In this document: positions 8,681-16,865 of the stretch, piece after piece
Layout: the number at the start of each line of letters is the position of its first letter
How positions within the stretch are numbered: the first letter of the stretch is position 1
Assembly (NCBI RefSeq): GCF_034424645.1
Contig: NZ_CP139969.1
Location: 186,001-250,000, forward strand
DNA length: 64,000 nt
From: Bordetella avium
Lineage (GTDB): Bacteria; Pseudomonadota; Gammaproteobacteria; Burkholderiales; Burkholderiaceae_B
Direction: 5' to 3'
Notes under the pieces: model-generated
What the model was told of the DNA's origin: nothing
Seen by the model: the letters and a program-made list of their open reading frames with translations, nothing else
Database searches by the model: none
Translations under genes and position numbers: made by a program

Positions 8681-9598
8681 ATGAATGACAGACTCGACTT
8701 GCAGCGTCTTTTTCCCGGCACGGTTTCCGACCATCAAACGCATACGCGTGTGCGTCAGGTCACCCTCGAATCCGAGGGACTGGAGCGCTTTCTGGATCAG
8801 GCCCGGGCGATCGATGTGCAGAATCTCGAGTACGTGCCCTTTATGCGTTTCAAGCTGGCCGATATGCTGTTGCAGGCCTGCGGCGAGGGGCTGCGCGCCA
8901 CGCTCAATGCGCTGGTCGAGGATCGCCGTCATGGGGGATTCACGATCGGCCTGCAAGGCTTGTCGGCGGATCCGGACGATTTCGTGAGGTTCGGCACGGC
9001 GGTGGGCTATTTGCTCGGCCCGGCCAACCATGATTCGATGTCAGGGAAATACTACGCGCGCTTTCTGGTGAAGCACACCGACAATAGCGACTCCTATCTG
9101 CGCCAGGCCTATCGTCTGTTCACCATGCATACCGATGGCACCTATGTCACCGAGGCGACCGACTGGCTGCTGATGATGAAGTTCGATGAGCGCAATGCAG
9201 TGGGCGGCGAGTCGCGCTTTCTGCATCTGGATGATTGGGCCGACCTGGATCGCTTCACGCAGGACCCGCTTGCAACCCAACCCTTGCTGTACAAGTCGCC
9301 CGCGTCGAAAAACGTCGCCGAGCAGGTTGAGCGTCCCTTGTTCTTCCAAAGCCGCTACGGCCTGTCAGTATGTTTTATCGATCAGTTCGTGCAGCCGGCC
9401 ACGCTGGAAGAGGCGCTGTATCTGCATGACCTGTCGGCATCCATGGAAAGCAGCGCGGGCGTCCAGGAAATCACGCTGCCGCCGGGCGAACTGGTGGTGT
9501 TGAACAATTACTTCTATCTGCACGGACGCGCCCCTTTCGAGAAGAACGAAGCCCTGCATCGTGAGTTGATGCGTATCCGTGGCTTGTTTGCGCGTTGA
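8681..9598 (+). CDS. glaH: Glutarate 2-hydroxylase (CsiD/GlaH)
   Basis: An iron(II)/2-oxoglutarate-dependent oxygenase that hydroxylates glutarate to L-2-hydroxyglutarate in lysine/glutarate breakdown. The 305-residue length and collinear motifs match the CsiD family: DAMSG-like HDSMSGKYYARF (118-128), NSDSYLRQ (135-142), FTMHTDGTYV (147-156), LHLDDW (181-186), FIDQFVQP (232-239) and YLHGR (279-283). Predicted iron ligands are H150, D152 and H281. The ATG at 8681 has an ideal AAGGAGAT site. The usual partner, L-2-hydroxyglutarate oxidase (LhgO), and the gabDT genes are not in the window; the gene stands alone beside a LysR regulator. Confidence 0.9.
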   Translation: MNDRLDLQRLFPGTVSDHQTHTRVRQVTLESEGLERFLDQARAIDVQNLEYVPFMRFKLADMLLQACGEGLRATLNALVEDRRHGGFTIGLQGLSADPDDFVRFGTAVGYLLGPANHDSMSGKYYARFLVKHTDNSDSYLRQAYRLFTMHTDGTYVTEATDWLLMMKFDERNAVGGESRFLHLDDWADLDRFTQDPLATQPLLYKSPASKNVAEQVERPLFFQSRYGLSVCFIDQFVQPATLEEALYLHDLSASMESSAGVQEITLPPGELVVLNNYFYLHGRAPFEKNEALHRELMRIRGLFAR

Positions 9599-9920
9599 GT
9601 GTGCAGGGACAAGCGTCAGCATGGCCGCCGCTAGGGTGGCGGCCACTGTGTCGCTAACACTGTGCAGCCGCGTCGCCTGGGCTGTTGCGCTGCCAGTCCT
9701 GCGCTGCCCGCAGCGCCCTTGATCTGCGGGCAGCGCCCGTTCAATAGTCTTGTTTGAAACCTGGCGGTTCCATGGCAGGACGCAGGCGCTATTGCTTAGC
9801 GCAGTGCTACACCCTGCCGGCCGGACACAGCATCCGCTTCAAGGCAGGACGCCGAAACGGGATAGCTGCGGTGTATTCGGCGTTCAGGGCTTATGATGGC
9901 GCTCTCTGTCAGGAATCCCC
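9599..9920. other. Intergenic region with two hairpins
   Basis: A 322-base gap between glaH and the small gene at 9921, with no coding frame that I trust. It carries an 8-bp stem TGGCCGCC/GGCGGCCA at 9622-9645 and a stronger 13-bp perfect stem GCGCTGCCCGCAG/CTGCGGGCAGCGC at 9701-9736 with a 10-base loop. Neither is followed by a T tract. They could stop transcription from glaH or stabilise the 3' end. Confidence 0.5.
9701..9736 (+). terminator. 13-bp stem-loop downstream of glaH
   Basis: A perfect 13-bp inverted repeat with loop CGCCCTTGAT. The following bases (CCGTTCAATAG) lack the T run of an intrinsic terminator, so the role is uncertain. Position after glaH and before an unrelated gene makes transcript termination or 3'-end protection the simplest reading. 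Confidence 0.4.
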
Positions 9921-10184
9921 ATGAACAAATTCGAACTCGAAAAGAACAAAGCCCTCAAAATTTCCGGCCAGTTGCGGCAATCGGGCGTTTCAGCGCGTTT
10001 TGGCGGCGGTCAGCCGCCGGACCGCCGCGAGCAGCGCAAGCTCGATCAGGCGGCTGGTTTGGTGCCGTTTGCGCTGAAGCTGCCGCAAGCCCAGGTCGAG
10101 CGTGTGCGCGCCCTGGCGCAGGAGCGCGGTGTATCGCCCAACGACATCGTGGCCGAGCTGTTGCAAAAAGCGCTGGACGCCTGA
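9921..10184 (+). CDS. Small conserved-looking protein of unknown function
   Basis: An 87-residue basic, Lys/Arg/Gln-rich protein that I do not recognise. The N-terminal half is polar (ELEKNKALKISGQLRQ). The C-terminal half (LKLPQAQVERVRALAQERGVSPNDIVAELLQKAL) looks like a short strand followed by two helices, reminiscent of a ribbon-helix-helix DNA-binding unit. No function is claimed. It ends 6 bases before the YaiI-family gene, so the two are very likely co-transcribed. Codon usage resembles the neighbours, which favours a real gene. Confidence 0.65.
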   Translation: MNKFELEKNKALKISGQLRQSGVSARFGGGQPPDRREQRKLDQAAGLVPFALKLPQAQVERVRALAQERGVSPNDIVAELLQKALDA

Positions 10185-10190
10185 GTTCCC

Positions 10191-10655
10191 ATGCATATCT
10201 GGGTTGATGCCGACGCCTGCCCTGCCGTCATCAAAGACATTCTGTTTCGCGCCGCGCAGCGTTGGCAGATCCCTCTGACGCTGGTGGCTAATCAGATGCT
10301 GCGCACGCCGCCCTCGGCGCTGATCCGGGCGGTGCAAGTGCCGCGCGGCTTCGATGTGGCCGATGCGCATATCGCCACGCATGCGGTGGCGGGCGATCTG
10401 GTGATCACCGCCGACATTCCGCTGGCTGCCGATGTGCTGGCCAAGGGCGCCCTGGCCCTGAATCCGAGAGGCGAGCGCTACTCGCCCGACACCATACGCG
10501 AGCGGCTTAGCCTGCGCGACATGATGGAAGAACTGCGAGCCAGCGGCGTGGATACCGGCGGCCCGGCCGCCTTCAGCCAGGCCGACCGCAAGGCTTTCGC
10601 CAATCAGCTCGATGCCTTGCTAGCGCGTCAGGCCGCCCAGGCCAGCCGGCCCTGA
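10191..10655 (+). CDS. YaiI/YqxD family protein (UPF0178, DUF188)
   Basis: A 154-residue protein of the UPF0178 family, a PIN-like nuclease fold with no proven activity. Family hallmarks are the N-terminal IWVDADACP (residues 3-11), the central [27 protein letters not shown] segment with conserved acidic residues, and the late [23 protein letters not shown]. The acidic residues D7, D9 and those in DVAD and TADI would form the metal site if it is a nuclease (inference). It follows the 87-residue gene at 6 bases and converges on trpE, 56 bases away. Confidence 0.88.
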   Translation: MHIWVDADACPAVIKDILFRAAQRWQIPLTLVANQMLRTPPSALIRAVQVPRGFDVADAHIATHAVAGDLVITADIPLAADVLAKGALALNPRGERYSPDTIRERLSLRDMMEELRASGVDTGGPAAFSQADRKAFANQLDALLARQAAQASRP

Positions 10656-10711
10656 CGGCATAGGCCAGGCCTCATTCCCTGCCTAGGTGCAACAGGCCGG
10701 GAGCCTTAGGG

Positions 10712-12232
10712 TCAGATCGGGTCGTCCAGGCCGTGTTGCACCTGTTCGGCGGCGCGCAGCACCGCGCGCGCCTTGGCCTCGGTTTCGGCCCATTCCAGTT
10801 CAGGCGTGGAGTCCGCGACGATGCCGGCGGCTGCCTGGACATAGAGGGTTCCGTTCTTGATGACGCCCGTGCGGATGGCGATGGCGACATCCATCTCGCC
10901 GCCGTAACTCAAATAGCCTGCGGCGCCGCCATAAATGCCCCGGCGCACCGGCTCCAGCTCATCGATGATTTCCATCGCACGGACCTTGGGAGCGCCTGTC
11001 AGCGTGCCGGCCGGAAAAGCGGCGCGCAGCACATCCATGCTGCTCATGCCGGGGTTCAGATTGCCGGTGACATTGGAAACCAGATGCATGACATGCGAGT
11101 AGCGCTCGATCGCCATGGTGTCGCTGACCCGTACCGAACCCGTTTCGGCCACGCGGCCGACGTCGTTGCGCGCCAGGTCGATCAGCATGACATGTTCGGC
11201 GATTTCCTTGGGGTCGGCGCGCAGTTCTGCGGCCAGCGCCTGATCTTCTTCCGGCGTGGCCCCGCGCTTGCGGGTGCCGGCCAGCGGCCGGATCGTGATC
11301 TGCGACTTGAGCTCGCCGTCTTGGTTGACCTGTTCCTGGCGCACCAGGATTTCCGGCGATGCGCCGACGACCTGGAAGTCGCCGAAGTTCCAGAAATACA
11401 TATACGGCGAAGGGTTTAGCGAGCGCAGCGAACGGTATAGCGACAGCGGGGCATCGCGGAAGGGTTTGGCGATCACCTGCCCGATCTGCACCTGCATCAG
11501 ATCTCCTGCGGCGATGTATTCCTTGGCGCGCCGCACAGCGGCTAGATAATCTTCCTTGGCGAAGTCGCGCCGCTCTTCGGTTTGCATGCTGGCGTGGCTG
11601 TAAGGGATGTCCACCGGCTTGCGCAGGCGCGCGCGCAGCTCCAGCAGGCGCTCCTGGGCGCGGCTATAGGCTTCCGGGTGGGCCGGATCGGCGTAGACCA
11701 TCAAATAAGTGCGGCCAGCCAGGTTGTCCACGATGACCAGCTCATCGACATGCAGCAGCATGATGTCGGGCGTGCCTTCGTCCATGCCCTCGGGGAAGGG
11801 TTTGACGGCCGGGCCCAGGCGCGCTTCGATGTGACGCACGGTGTCGTAGCCGAAATAACCGGCCAGGCCGCCGCAAAAGCGCGGCATGCCAGGACGCAGC
11901 GCGACTTTGAAACGGGCCTGATATTGCTCGATGAAGGCCAGCGGATCGCCCTCATGGGTTTCGACGACCTGGCCGTCGTGCAGCACCTCGGTCGTGCGGC
12001 CGCTGGCGCGGATGACAGTGCGGGCCGGCAGGCCGATGAAAGAATAACGGCCGAAGCGTTCACCGCCGACAACGGATTCCATCAGGCAGCTCATCTTGCC
12101 ATGCTGCGGGCCGCTATGGGCCAGCTTCAGGTAGATGGCGAGCGGTGTGTCCAGGTCGGCGTAAGTTTCCGCAATCAGGGGGATACGGTTATAGCCTTGA
12201 GAGGCCAGTGCTTTGAATTCAAGTTCGGTCAT
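10712..12232 (-). CDS. trpE: Anthranilate synthase component I
   Basis: Converts chorismate and glutamine-derived ammonia to anthranilate, the first step of tryptophan synthesis. At 506 residues it has normal length. The N-terminal feedback domain includes LLESxx-type CLMESVVGGERFGRYSFIG. The catalytic core has SPEILVR, IRPLAGTRKRG, LIDLARNDVGRV, FPAGTLTGAPKVRAMEII and GIYGGAAGYLSYGGEMD. The ATG at 12232 is chosen because upstream sequence belongs to the attenuator. Regulation is by the leader peptide and terminator just upstream. The usual downstream trpG-trpD-trpC genes are absent: only 56 bases remain before a convergent gene. Confidence 0.95.
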   Translation of the reverse strand: MTELEFKALASQGYNRIPLIAETYADLDTPLAIYLKLAHSGPQHGKMSCLMESVVGGERFGRYSFIGLPARTVIRASGRTTEVLHDGQVVETHEGDPLAFIEQYQARFKVALRPGMPRFCGGLAGYFGYDTVRHIEARLGPAVKPFPEGMDEGTPDIMLLHVDELVIVDNLAGRTYLMVYADPAHPEAYSRAQERLLELRARLRKPVDIPYSHASMQTEERRDFAKEDYLAAVRRAKEYIAAGDLMQVQIGQVIAKPFRDAPLSLYRSLRSLNPSPYMYFWNFGDFQVVGASPEILVRQEQVNQDGELKSQITIRPLAGTRKRGATPEEDQALAAELRADPKEIAEHVMLIDLARNDVGRVAETGSVRVSDTMAIERYSHVMHLVSNVTGNLNPGMSSMDVLRAAFPAGTLTGAPKVRAMEIIDELEPVRRGIYGGAAGYLSYGGEMDVAIAIRTGVIKNGTLYVQAAAGIVADSTPELEWAETEAKARAVLRAAEQVQHGLDDPI

Positions 12233-12261
12233 GTCGGGTCTCGGTGGTGAGGGACCAGGCA

Positions 12262-12301
12262 TGCAAACAAAAAAGCCCGGTCCTGTTGCGGTTCCGGGCT
12301 T
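12262..12301 (-). terminator. trp attenuator terminator hairpin
   Basis: On the minus strand an 8-bp stem AAGCCCGG/CCGGGCTT (12301-12294 with 12280-12273, 13-base loop) is followed by TTTTTTGTTTG. This is an intrinsic terminator placed 30 bases before the trpE start. Its 5' arm overlaps CCCGGAA (12298-12292), which can pair instead with TTCCGGG (12361-12355) inside the leader coding region. That forms the competing antiterminator expected in tryptophan attenuation. Confidence 0.85.
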
Positions 12302-12345
12302 GGCTTTGGGCACTATCGCGACGCGCGCTTAGGGCCGGGAAGAGA

Positions 12346-12420
12346 TTATCGCCACCCGGAAGACAAACGCCACCAACGCCATGAGGCGTTGCGCATTTGG
12401 GTCAGGGAGAGAGTCATCAT
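12346..12420 (-). CDS. trpL: trp leader peptide with four Trp codons
   Basis: A 24-codon frame starting with ATG ATG at 12420/12417 and ending in TAA at 12346-12348. Tryptophan codons are codons 14, 16, 17 and 23 in the run ASWRWWRLSSGW. An internal ATG at 12396 could give a 16-residue version. Four Trp in 24 residues, directly before a terminator upstream of trpE, is the signature of ribosome-mediated attenuation. A ribosome stalled at the tandem Trp codons leaves TTCCGGG (12361-12355) free to form the antiterminator; a ribosome reaching the stop covers it, and the terminator forms. No strong Shine-Dalgarno sequence is visible. Confidence 0.82.
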   Translation of the reverse strand: MMTLSLTQMRNASWRWWRLSSGWR

Positions 12421-12471
12421 CAGGGGCGATAAAGCGTCGGGAAAAGCCTGAGAAAGGCGTCAATGACTGAA

Positions 12472-13164
12472 TCAATGACGGGCGCCAGACGCGCCGTTTT
12501 CGATCCAGTGTGCGGCATCGACTAGCGAATCAACTATACCATCGACATCAAGCGAACGCACGTCCATGCCCTCGTTGTAGCCATAAGGCAGCGCCAGCAC
12601 GGCCGTGCCTGCGCTGCGTCCGGCCTGGGTGTCATTGAGCGAATCGCCGATCATGACGGCCTCGCGGGGTGCCACCCCCAGTACTTCGCAGGCATGCAGC
12701 ACCTGATCGGGGTCAGGCTTGCGGCGTGCGCAGGTGTCTCCGCAGACGACCAGGCCGAAAAAGCCCGCCAGGCCGGTGCGTTGCAGCAGCGGCAAGGTGA
12801 ATTCGGTCGGTTTATTGGTGACGACAGCCAGTTTCAAACCCATGTCGCGCATGAGTTTGAGCCCGTCTATCACGCCGTCAAAGACCCGCGCCCGGTCGCC
12901 ATTGACCAGATGATAGTGGCGATAAAAAGACTCGCGGCCGCGCGCGAACAGCTCGTCCGGCACCTCGCCGGCCTCCGTGCTGGCGGCCAGCGTGCGGCGC
13001 ACCAGGTTGTCCACGCCCTTGCCGACAAAGGTCGCGAGCACGTCATCGCGCAGGACCGGCATGTTCAGTTCGACGCGCATGGCGTTGGCCGCCCGGGCGA
13101 GATCGGGGATGGAGTCCAGCAAGGTGCCATCCAGGTCCAGTAAAGCAGCGCGGTAGCTAGTCAT
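12472..13164 (-). CDS. gph: Phosphoglycolate phosphatase
   Basis: A 230-residue HAD-superfamily hydrolase that dephosphorylates 2-phosphoglycolate. Motif I DLDGTLLDS (nucleophile D10, acid/base D12), motif II VVTNKPT (Thr about 117) and motif IV MIGDSLNDTQAGRSAG are in order, with a helical cap between I and II. Length and cap type fit Gph. It lies between rpe and trpE on the same strand, 7 bases after rpe, in the rpe-gph-trpE arrangement common in beta- and gammaproteobacteria. The gene ends about 50 bases before the trp leader peptide, so the attenuator may act on transcripts arriving from gph. Confidence 0.92.
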   Translation of the reverse strand: MTSYRAALLDLDGTLLDSIPDLARAANAMRVELNMPVLRDDVLATFVGKGVDNLVRRTLAASTEAGEVPDELFARGRESFYRHYHLVNGDRARVFDGVIDGLKLMRDMGLKLAVVTNKPTEFTLPLLQRTGLAGFFGLVVCGDTCARRKPDPDQVLHACEVLGVAPREAVMIGDSLNDTQAGRSAGTAVLALPYGYNEGMDVRSLDVDGIVDSLVDAAHWIENGASGARH

Positions 13165-13171
13165 AGATATC

Positions 13172-13873
13172 TCAGGCAGCCAGGGTTTCGCCTTTGGCGA
13201 TTTCGTCGCGCAGGGTCTTGATGACGGAGGCGTAATCGGGCTTGCCGAAGATGGCCGAGCCTGCGACGAAGGTGTCGGCTCCCGCGCGGCGGATCTCGGC
13301 GATGTTGTCGGTTTTCACGCCGCCATCGACCTCCAGCAAAATAGGCTGGCCGCCGGCCTGGGTCCAGGCGTCGATGCGCGCGCGGGCCTGGCGCAGCTTG
13401 TCGAGCGTGGCCGGGATAAAGGCCTGGCCCCCGAATCCGGGGTTGACCGACATCAACAGCACGATGTCCAGCTTGTCCATGACATAGTCCATATATGACA
13501 GGGGCGTGGCGGGGTTGAACACCAGCCCGGCTTTACAGCCGTTGTCGCGGATCAGGGCCAGCGTGCGGTCGACGTGACGGCTGGCTTCGGGGTGGAAGGT
13601 GATGATGTCGGCACCGGCCTTGGCGAACATGGGCACGATCTCGTCGACCGGCTCGACCATGAGATGCACGTCGATCGGCACCTGTACATGGGGACGGATG
13701 GCGGCGCACACCATGGGCCCGATGGTCAGGTTGGGGACATAGTGGTTGTCCATCACGTCGAAGTGAATCCAGTCGGCGCCAGCGGCGACGACGTTGCGGA
13801 CTTCTTCGCCCAGGCGGGCGAAGTCAGCGGAAAGAATGCTGGGAGCGATGCGGGTGGTGGCCGGGGTGGACAT
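13172..13873 (-). CDS. rpe: Ribulose-phosphate 3-epimerase
   Basis: Interconverts ribulose 5-phosphate and xylulose 5-phosphate (pentose phosphate pathway). The TIM-barrel motifs [57 protein letters not shown] and [10 protein letters not shown] are all present; the catalytic aspartates are in FDVMD and VDGG. I chose the ATG at 13873 (233 residues); in-frame ATGs a few codons upstream, up to 13906, are also possible. It heads the rpe-gph-trpE unit and is divergent from apaG. Confidence 0.94.
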   Translation of the reverse strand: MSTPATTRIAPSILSADFARLGEEVRNVVAAGADWIHFDVMDNHYVPNLTIGPMVCAAIRPHVQVPIDVHLMVEPVDEIVPMFAKAGADIITFHPEASRHVDRTLALIRDNGCKAGLVFNPATPLSYMDYVMDKLDIVLLMSVNPGFGGQAFIPATLDKLRQARARIDAWTQAGGQPILLEVDGGVKTDNIAEIRRAGADTFVAGSAIFGKPDYASVIKTLRDEIAKGETLAA

Positions 13874-14012
13874 GGTGTTCAGGGTTTCCGGGGGCATAAT
13901 GTGCAATTATTGTAGTTTGGCGCACAAGCTTGTCGGTCAGGTTTCTGCTCGGGTTTGCGTCGCGCCTGTTCGCCCTTATTTGTATTGTCGACTGCCGAAC
14001 TGGGAAAGACCT

Positions 14013-14387
14013 TTGAAACCTTACGATCTGACCGTATCCGTGACCCCGCGTTTTGTGCCGGAGCAGTCCGATCCCAGTCAGCAGCAATACGTTTTTGCTT
14101 ATACGGTGCGCATTACCAACACCGGCTCGCAGCCGGCTCAGGTCATCAGCCGCCACTGGATCATCAGCGACGGCAATCAGCAGGTGCAGGAAGTCCGCGG
14201 TCTGGGGGTGGTCGGGCAGCAGCCCCTGCTTGCCCCAGGCGAGACCTTCGAATACACCAGCGGCTGTCCGTTGCCGACACCGGTCGGAACCATGCGCGGC
14301 ACGTATCACTGCGTGGGTGAAAACGGTATTCCCTTCGAGGTGCCGATCGACGAGTTCGTGCTCGCCATGCCCCGCACGTTGCATTGA
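14013..14387 (+). CDS. apaG: ApaG protein
   Basis: A 124-residue single-domain fibronectin-III-like protein. ApaG is linked to magnesium/cobalt tolerance and diadenosine tetraphosphate levels in enterobacteria, and to nucleotide binding, but its exact role is unsettled. Family motifs are FAYTVRITNTGSQPAQVISRHWIISDGN, GVVGQQPLLAPGETFEYTSGCPLPTPVGTM-like segments and FEVPIDEFVLAMP. No ATG fits; the TTG at 14013 follows GGGAAAGA and gives the standard N-terminus (M)KPYDLTVSV. The mltA start follows after 11 bases, suggesting co-transcription. Confidence 0.9.
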   Translation: MKPYDLTVSVTPRFVPEQSDPSQQQYVFAYTVRITNTGSQPAQVISRHWIISDGNQQVQEVRGLGVVGQQPLLAPGETFEYTSGCPLPTPVGTMRGTYHCVGENGIPFEVPIDEFVLAMPRTLH

Positions 14388-14398
14388 ACGGTGTCTCC

Positions 14399-15679
14399 AT
14401 GAAACGCTTATTTTGTCTGTCCCTGCTGTCGGCGCTGCTGGCGGCATGTAGCACTACATCGGAAATCCCGCCGGAATCGCGCGGCCCCGGTCAAGCGGTG
14501 TCCGAAGGGCCGCTGGTCGTGCCCACGACGTTGCCCGATACGCCGCCGCGCGCGCTGGCCGGCCGTTATCAGCGAGCCGCCTGGTCGGAACTGCCGGGTT
14601 GGGAAAGCGACGATCTTTCGCGCCTGTGGCCGCTGGTGTTGCGTAATTGCAAAGGTCTGGTGCGTCCGGCCTCCGGCAACCTGACCGTGCCCGCCCGCGC
14701 CACGCCGCGTGCCTGGCAGCCGGTCTGCGCCGCCGCCGCTGATCCCGCGCGTGCCCCGGCCGCAGGCGATGGCGCAGCGGTGCGCCGCTTCCTGCAAAGC
14801 TATCTCCAGCCCTGGCGTCTGGTGGGGGCTGATGGTCGCGTGGCGTCCAACACCGTGACCGGCTATTACGAACCCCTGGTGCGCGGTTCGCGAGAGCGTG
14901 GAGGGCGCCATCAATGGCCCTTGTACGGCGTGCCCGATGACCTGCTGATCATCGATCTGGGCGCGGTCTACCCTGATCTGGCCGGCAAGCGAGTGCGCGG
15001 CAAACTCGACGGCCGCCGTGTGGTGCCCTATGACACCCGTGCCGGTATCGAAGCCTCCAGCCGCAAGCCGCCGGTCGTGGCCTGGGTGGATGATCCCGTA
15101 GACAACTTTTTCCTGCAGGTGCAGGGGTCCGGGCGCGTCCAGCTGACGGAAGGCCCGGATGCGGGCAAAACCATACGGGTGGCCTACGCCGACCACAATG
15201 GGCAGCCCTATGTATCGATCGGCCGCTGGCTGATTGACCGGGGCGAATTGCGCGCTGACCAGGCTTCGATGCAAAACATCCGCGCCTGGGCGCAGCGCAA
15301 TCCCTCGCGGGTGCAGGAAATGCTCAACGCCAATCCGGCGGTGGTGTTCTTCCGCGAGGAAACCGTGGCCGATCCCGAGCAAGGCCCCAAGGGCGCCTAC
15401 GGCATTGCGCTGGCCGCCGGGCGCGCCATCGCGGTGGACCCGACTTTCGTGCCGCTGGGCACGCCCGTCTATCTTTCCACGACCTATCCGGCTTCCGAGC
15501 GTCCTTTGCAGCGTCTGGTGTTCGCCCAGGACACTGGCACGGCCATCAAGGGGGCGGCGCGGGCCGACTATTATTGGGGCTTCGGTGACGAGGCCGGACA
15601 GCAGGCTGGGCGTATGAAGCAGCGCGGCCAGATGTGGCTGCTGTGGCCCAAGCAAGCCGGGGAGCCTTCTGCAAGATGA
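14399..15679 (+). CDS. mltA: Membrane-bound lytic murein transglycosylase A
   Basis: A 426-residue outer-membrane lipoprotein that cleaves peptidoglycan with formation of 1,6-anhydromuramic acid. The signal sequence ends in a lipobox (LSALLAAC, Cys near residue 17). The MltA barrel domain has GYYEPLVRGSRERGG and FFLQVQGSGRVQL, and the C-terminal 3D domain carries the three conserved aspartates (AVDPTFVPLGTPVYL, FAQDTGTAIKGAARADYYWG). ATG 14399 is preferred over the GTG-rich upstream extension because it gives the clean signal peptide. Its stop overlaps the next start (ATGA at 15676-15679). AmpG, at the window end, imports the muropeptides that such enzymes release. Confidence 0.92.
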   Translation: MKRLFCLSLLSALLAACSTTSEIPPESRGPGQAVSEGPLVVPTTLPDTPPRALAGRYQRAAWSELPGWESDDLSRLWPLVLRNCKGLVRPASGNLTVPARATPRAWQPVCAAAADPARAPAAGDGAAVRRFLQSYLQPWRLVGADGRVASNTVTGYYEPLVRGSRERGGRHQWPLYGVPDDLLIIDLGAVYPDLAGKRVRGKLDGRRVVPYDTRAGIEASSRKPPVVAWVDDPVDNFFLQVQGSGRVQLTEGPDAGKTIRVAYADHNGQPYVSIGRWLIDRGELRADQASMQNIRAWAQRNPSRVQEMLNANPAVVFFREETVADPEQGPKGAYGIALAAGRAIAVDPTFVPLGTPVYLSTTYPASERPLQRLVFAQDTGTAIKGAARADYYWGFGDEAGQQAGRMKQRGQMWLLWPKQAGEPSAR

Positions 15680-16839
15680 AACACCAGATTATTGTCTGCG
15701 GCGCAGGCATCGTCGGTCTGGCCAGCGCCCTGGCGCTAGCCCGTCGGCAGCAGCGCGTCGCCGTCTTGGCGCCGCGCCTGAACCTGCCGCCCGCCGAGGC
15801 GGATGTCTATCACCCGCGTGTCTACGCGATTTCGCCCGCCAGCCAGCGCTTTCTGGCAGGCCTGGGTATCTGGGACGCCCTGCCCGCCGCGCGCCTGACA
15901 CCCGTCAAGTCGATGGAAATCCACGGCGATGGCGATGGCCGCGTCGAACTCAATGCCTGGCAGGCCGCGCAGAGCCAACTGGCCTGGATCGTCGAGTCCA
16001 GCGAGATCGAGCGGGTGCTGGTGCAGGCTACCCGCATGTTCGGCATTCCCTGGATCGAAGAGCGTGCCGTGGGCTGGCGGCCTGGCGAGGTCGAAACCGA
16101 AAGCGGTCAGCGCCTGTCGGCCGAGCTTTTCATTGGCGCCGATGGCGCGTCGTCTCCCCTGCGCGAAGCGGCGGGTCTGAAGCACACAAGCAAGTCCTAC
16201 GCCGACATTGGCCTGGTCATGCATCTGAACGCCGAGCAGCCCCATCATGGCGCGGCGCTGCAATGGTTCCGCGATGATGGCGTCTTGGCGCTGCTGCCTT
16301 TGCCCGACACGCGCGAAGGTCCGCAGGTGTCCATGGTCTGGTCCATGCGCGAAGGCCTGGCGCGTGAACTGATGGCCTTGCCCGAGCCGGGCGCGCAGAT
16401 CGAGCGGCGTTTGTTGATGGCCAGCGAGGGCCGTTTGGGCCGCTTGCATGCGCGCAGCCGCCTGCATGGTTTTCCGCTGACGCTTGAGCAGTCGCAGATG
16501 GTCGCGCCGGGCATTGCGCTGGTAGGCGATGCCGCCCACCGCTTGCATCCCTTGGCCGGTCAGGGTTTGAATCTGGGGTTGGGCGATGCCCAAGCGCTGG
16601 CCGAGGCCGTGGCCGGGCGCGAGACCTATCGGCAGGCCGGAGATTTGCGCGTGTTGCGCCGTTATCAACGCGCCCGCGCTGAACCGGTGTTGGCCATGCG
16701 GTTGGCGACGGACGGATTGCAGCGCCTGTTTGCCGCGCATAATGCGCCGGCCGCTTTTTTGCGCAATGCCGGCATGCGCCTGGTCGATGCCCTGCCCTTG
16801 GTCAAGCGCCGCCTCATCGAGCAAGCCTCGCGCAACTGA
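15676..16839 (+). CDS. UbiH/UbiF-family FAD-dependent monooxygenase
   Basis: A 387-residue flavoprotein hydroxylase of the UbiH/VisC family, probably acting on the ubiquinone ring. Seen directly are the N-terminal dinucleotide fold GAGIVGLASALALAR (residues 8-22), the mid-protein FIGADGASSPLR motif and the second FAD motif GDAAHRLHPLAGQGLNLGLGDA near residue 280. Which ring position it hydroxylates cannot be decided. The start overlaps the mltA stop by 4 bases, so it is translationally coupled. dsbC follows after 26 bases. Confidence 0.86.
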   Translation: MKHQIIVCGAGIVGLASALALARRQQRVAVLAPRLNLPPAEADVYHPRVYAISPASQRFLAGLGIWDALPAARLTPVKSMEIHGDGDGRVELNAWQAAQSQLAWIVESSEIERVLVQATRMFGIPWIEERAVGWRPGEVETESGQRLSAELFIGADGASSPLREAAGLKHTSKSYADIGLVMHLNAEQPHHGAALQWFRDDGVLALLPLPDTREGPQVSMVWSMREGLARELMALPEPGAQIERRLLMASEGRLGRLHARSRLHGFPLTLEQSQMVAPGIALVGDAAHRLHPLAGQGLNLGLGDAQALAEAVAGRETYRQAGDLRVLRRYQRARAEPVLAMRLATDGLQRLFAAHNAPAAFLRNAGMRLVDALPLVKRRLIEQASRN

Positions 16840-16865
16840 CGAGCCCTTTCGCACCAGGATGTTCC

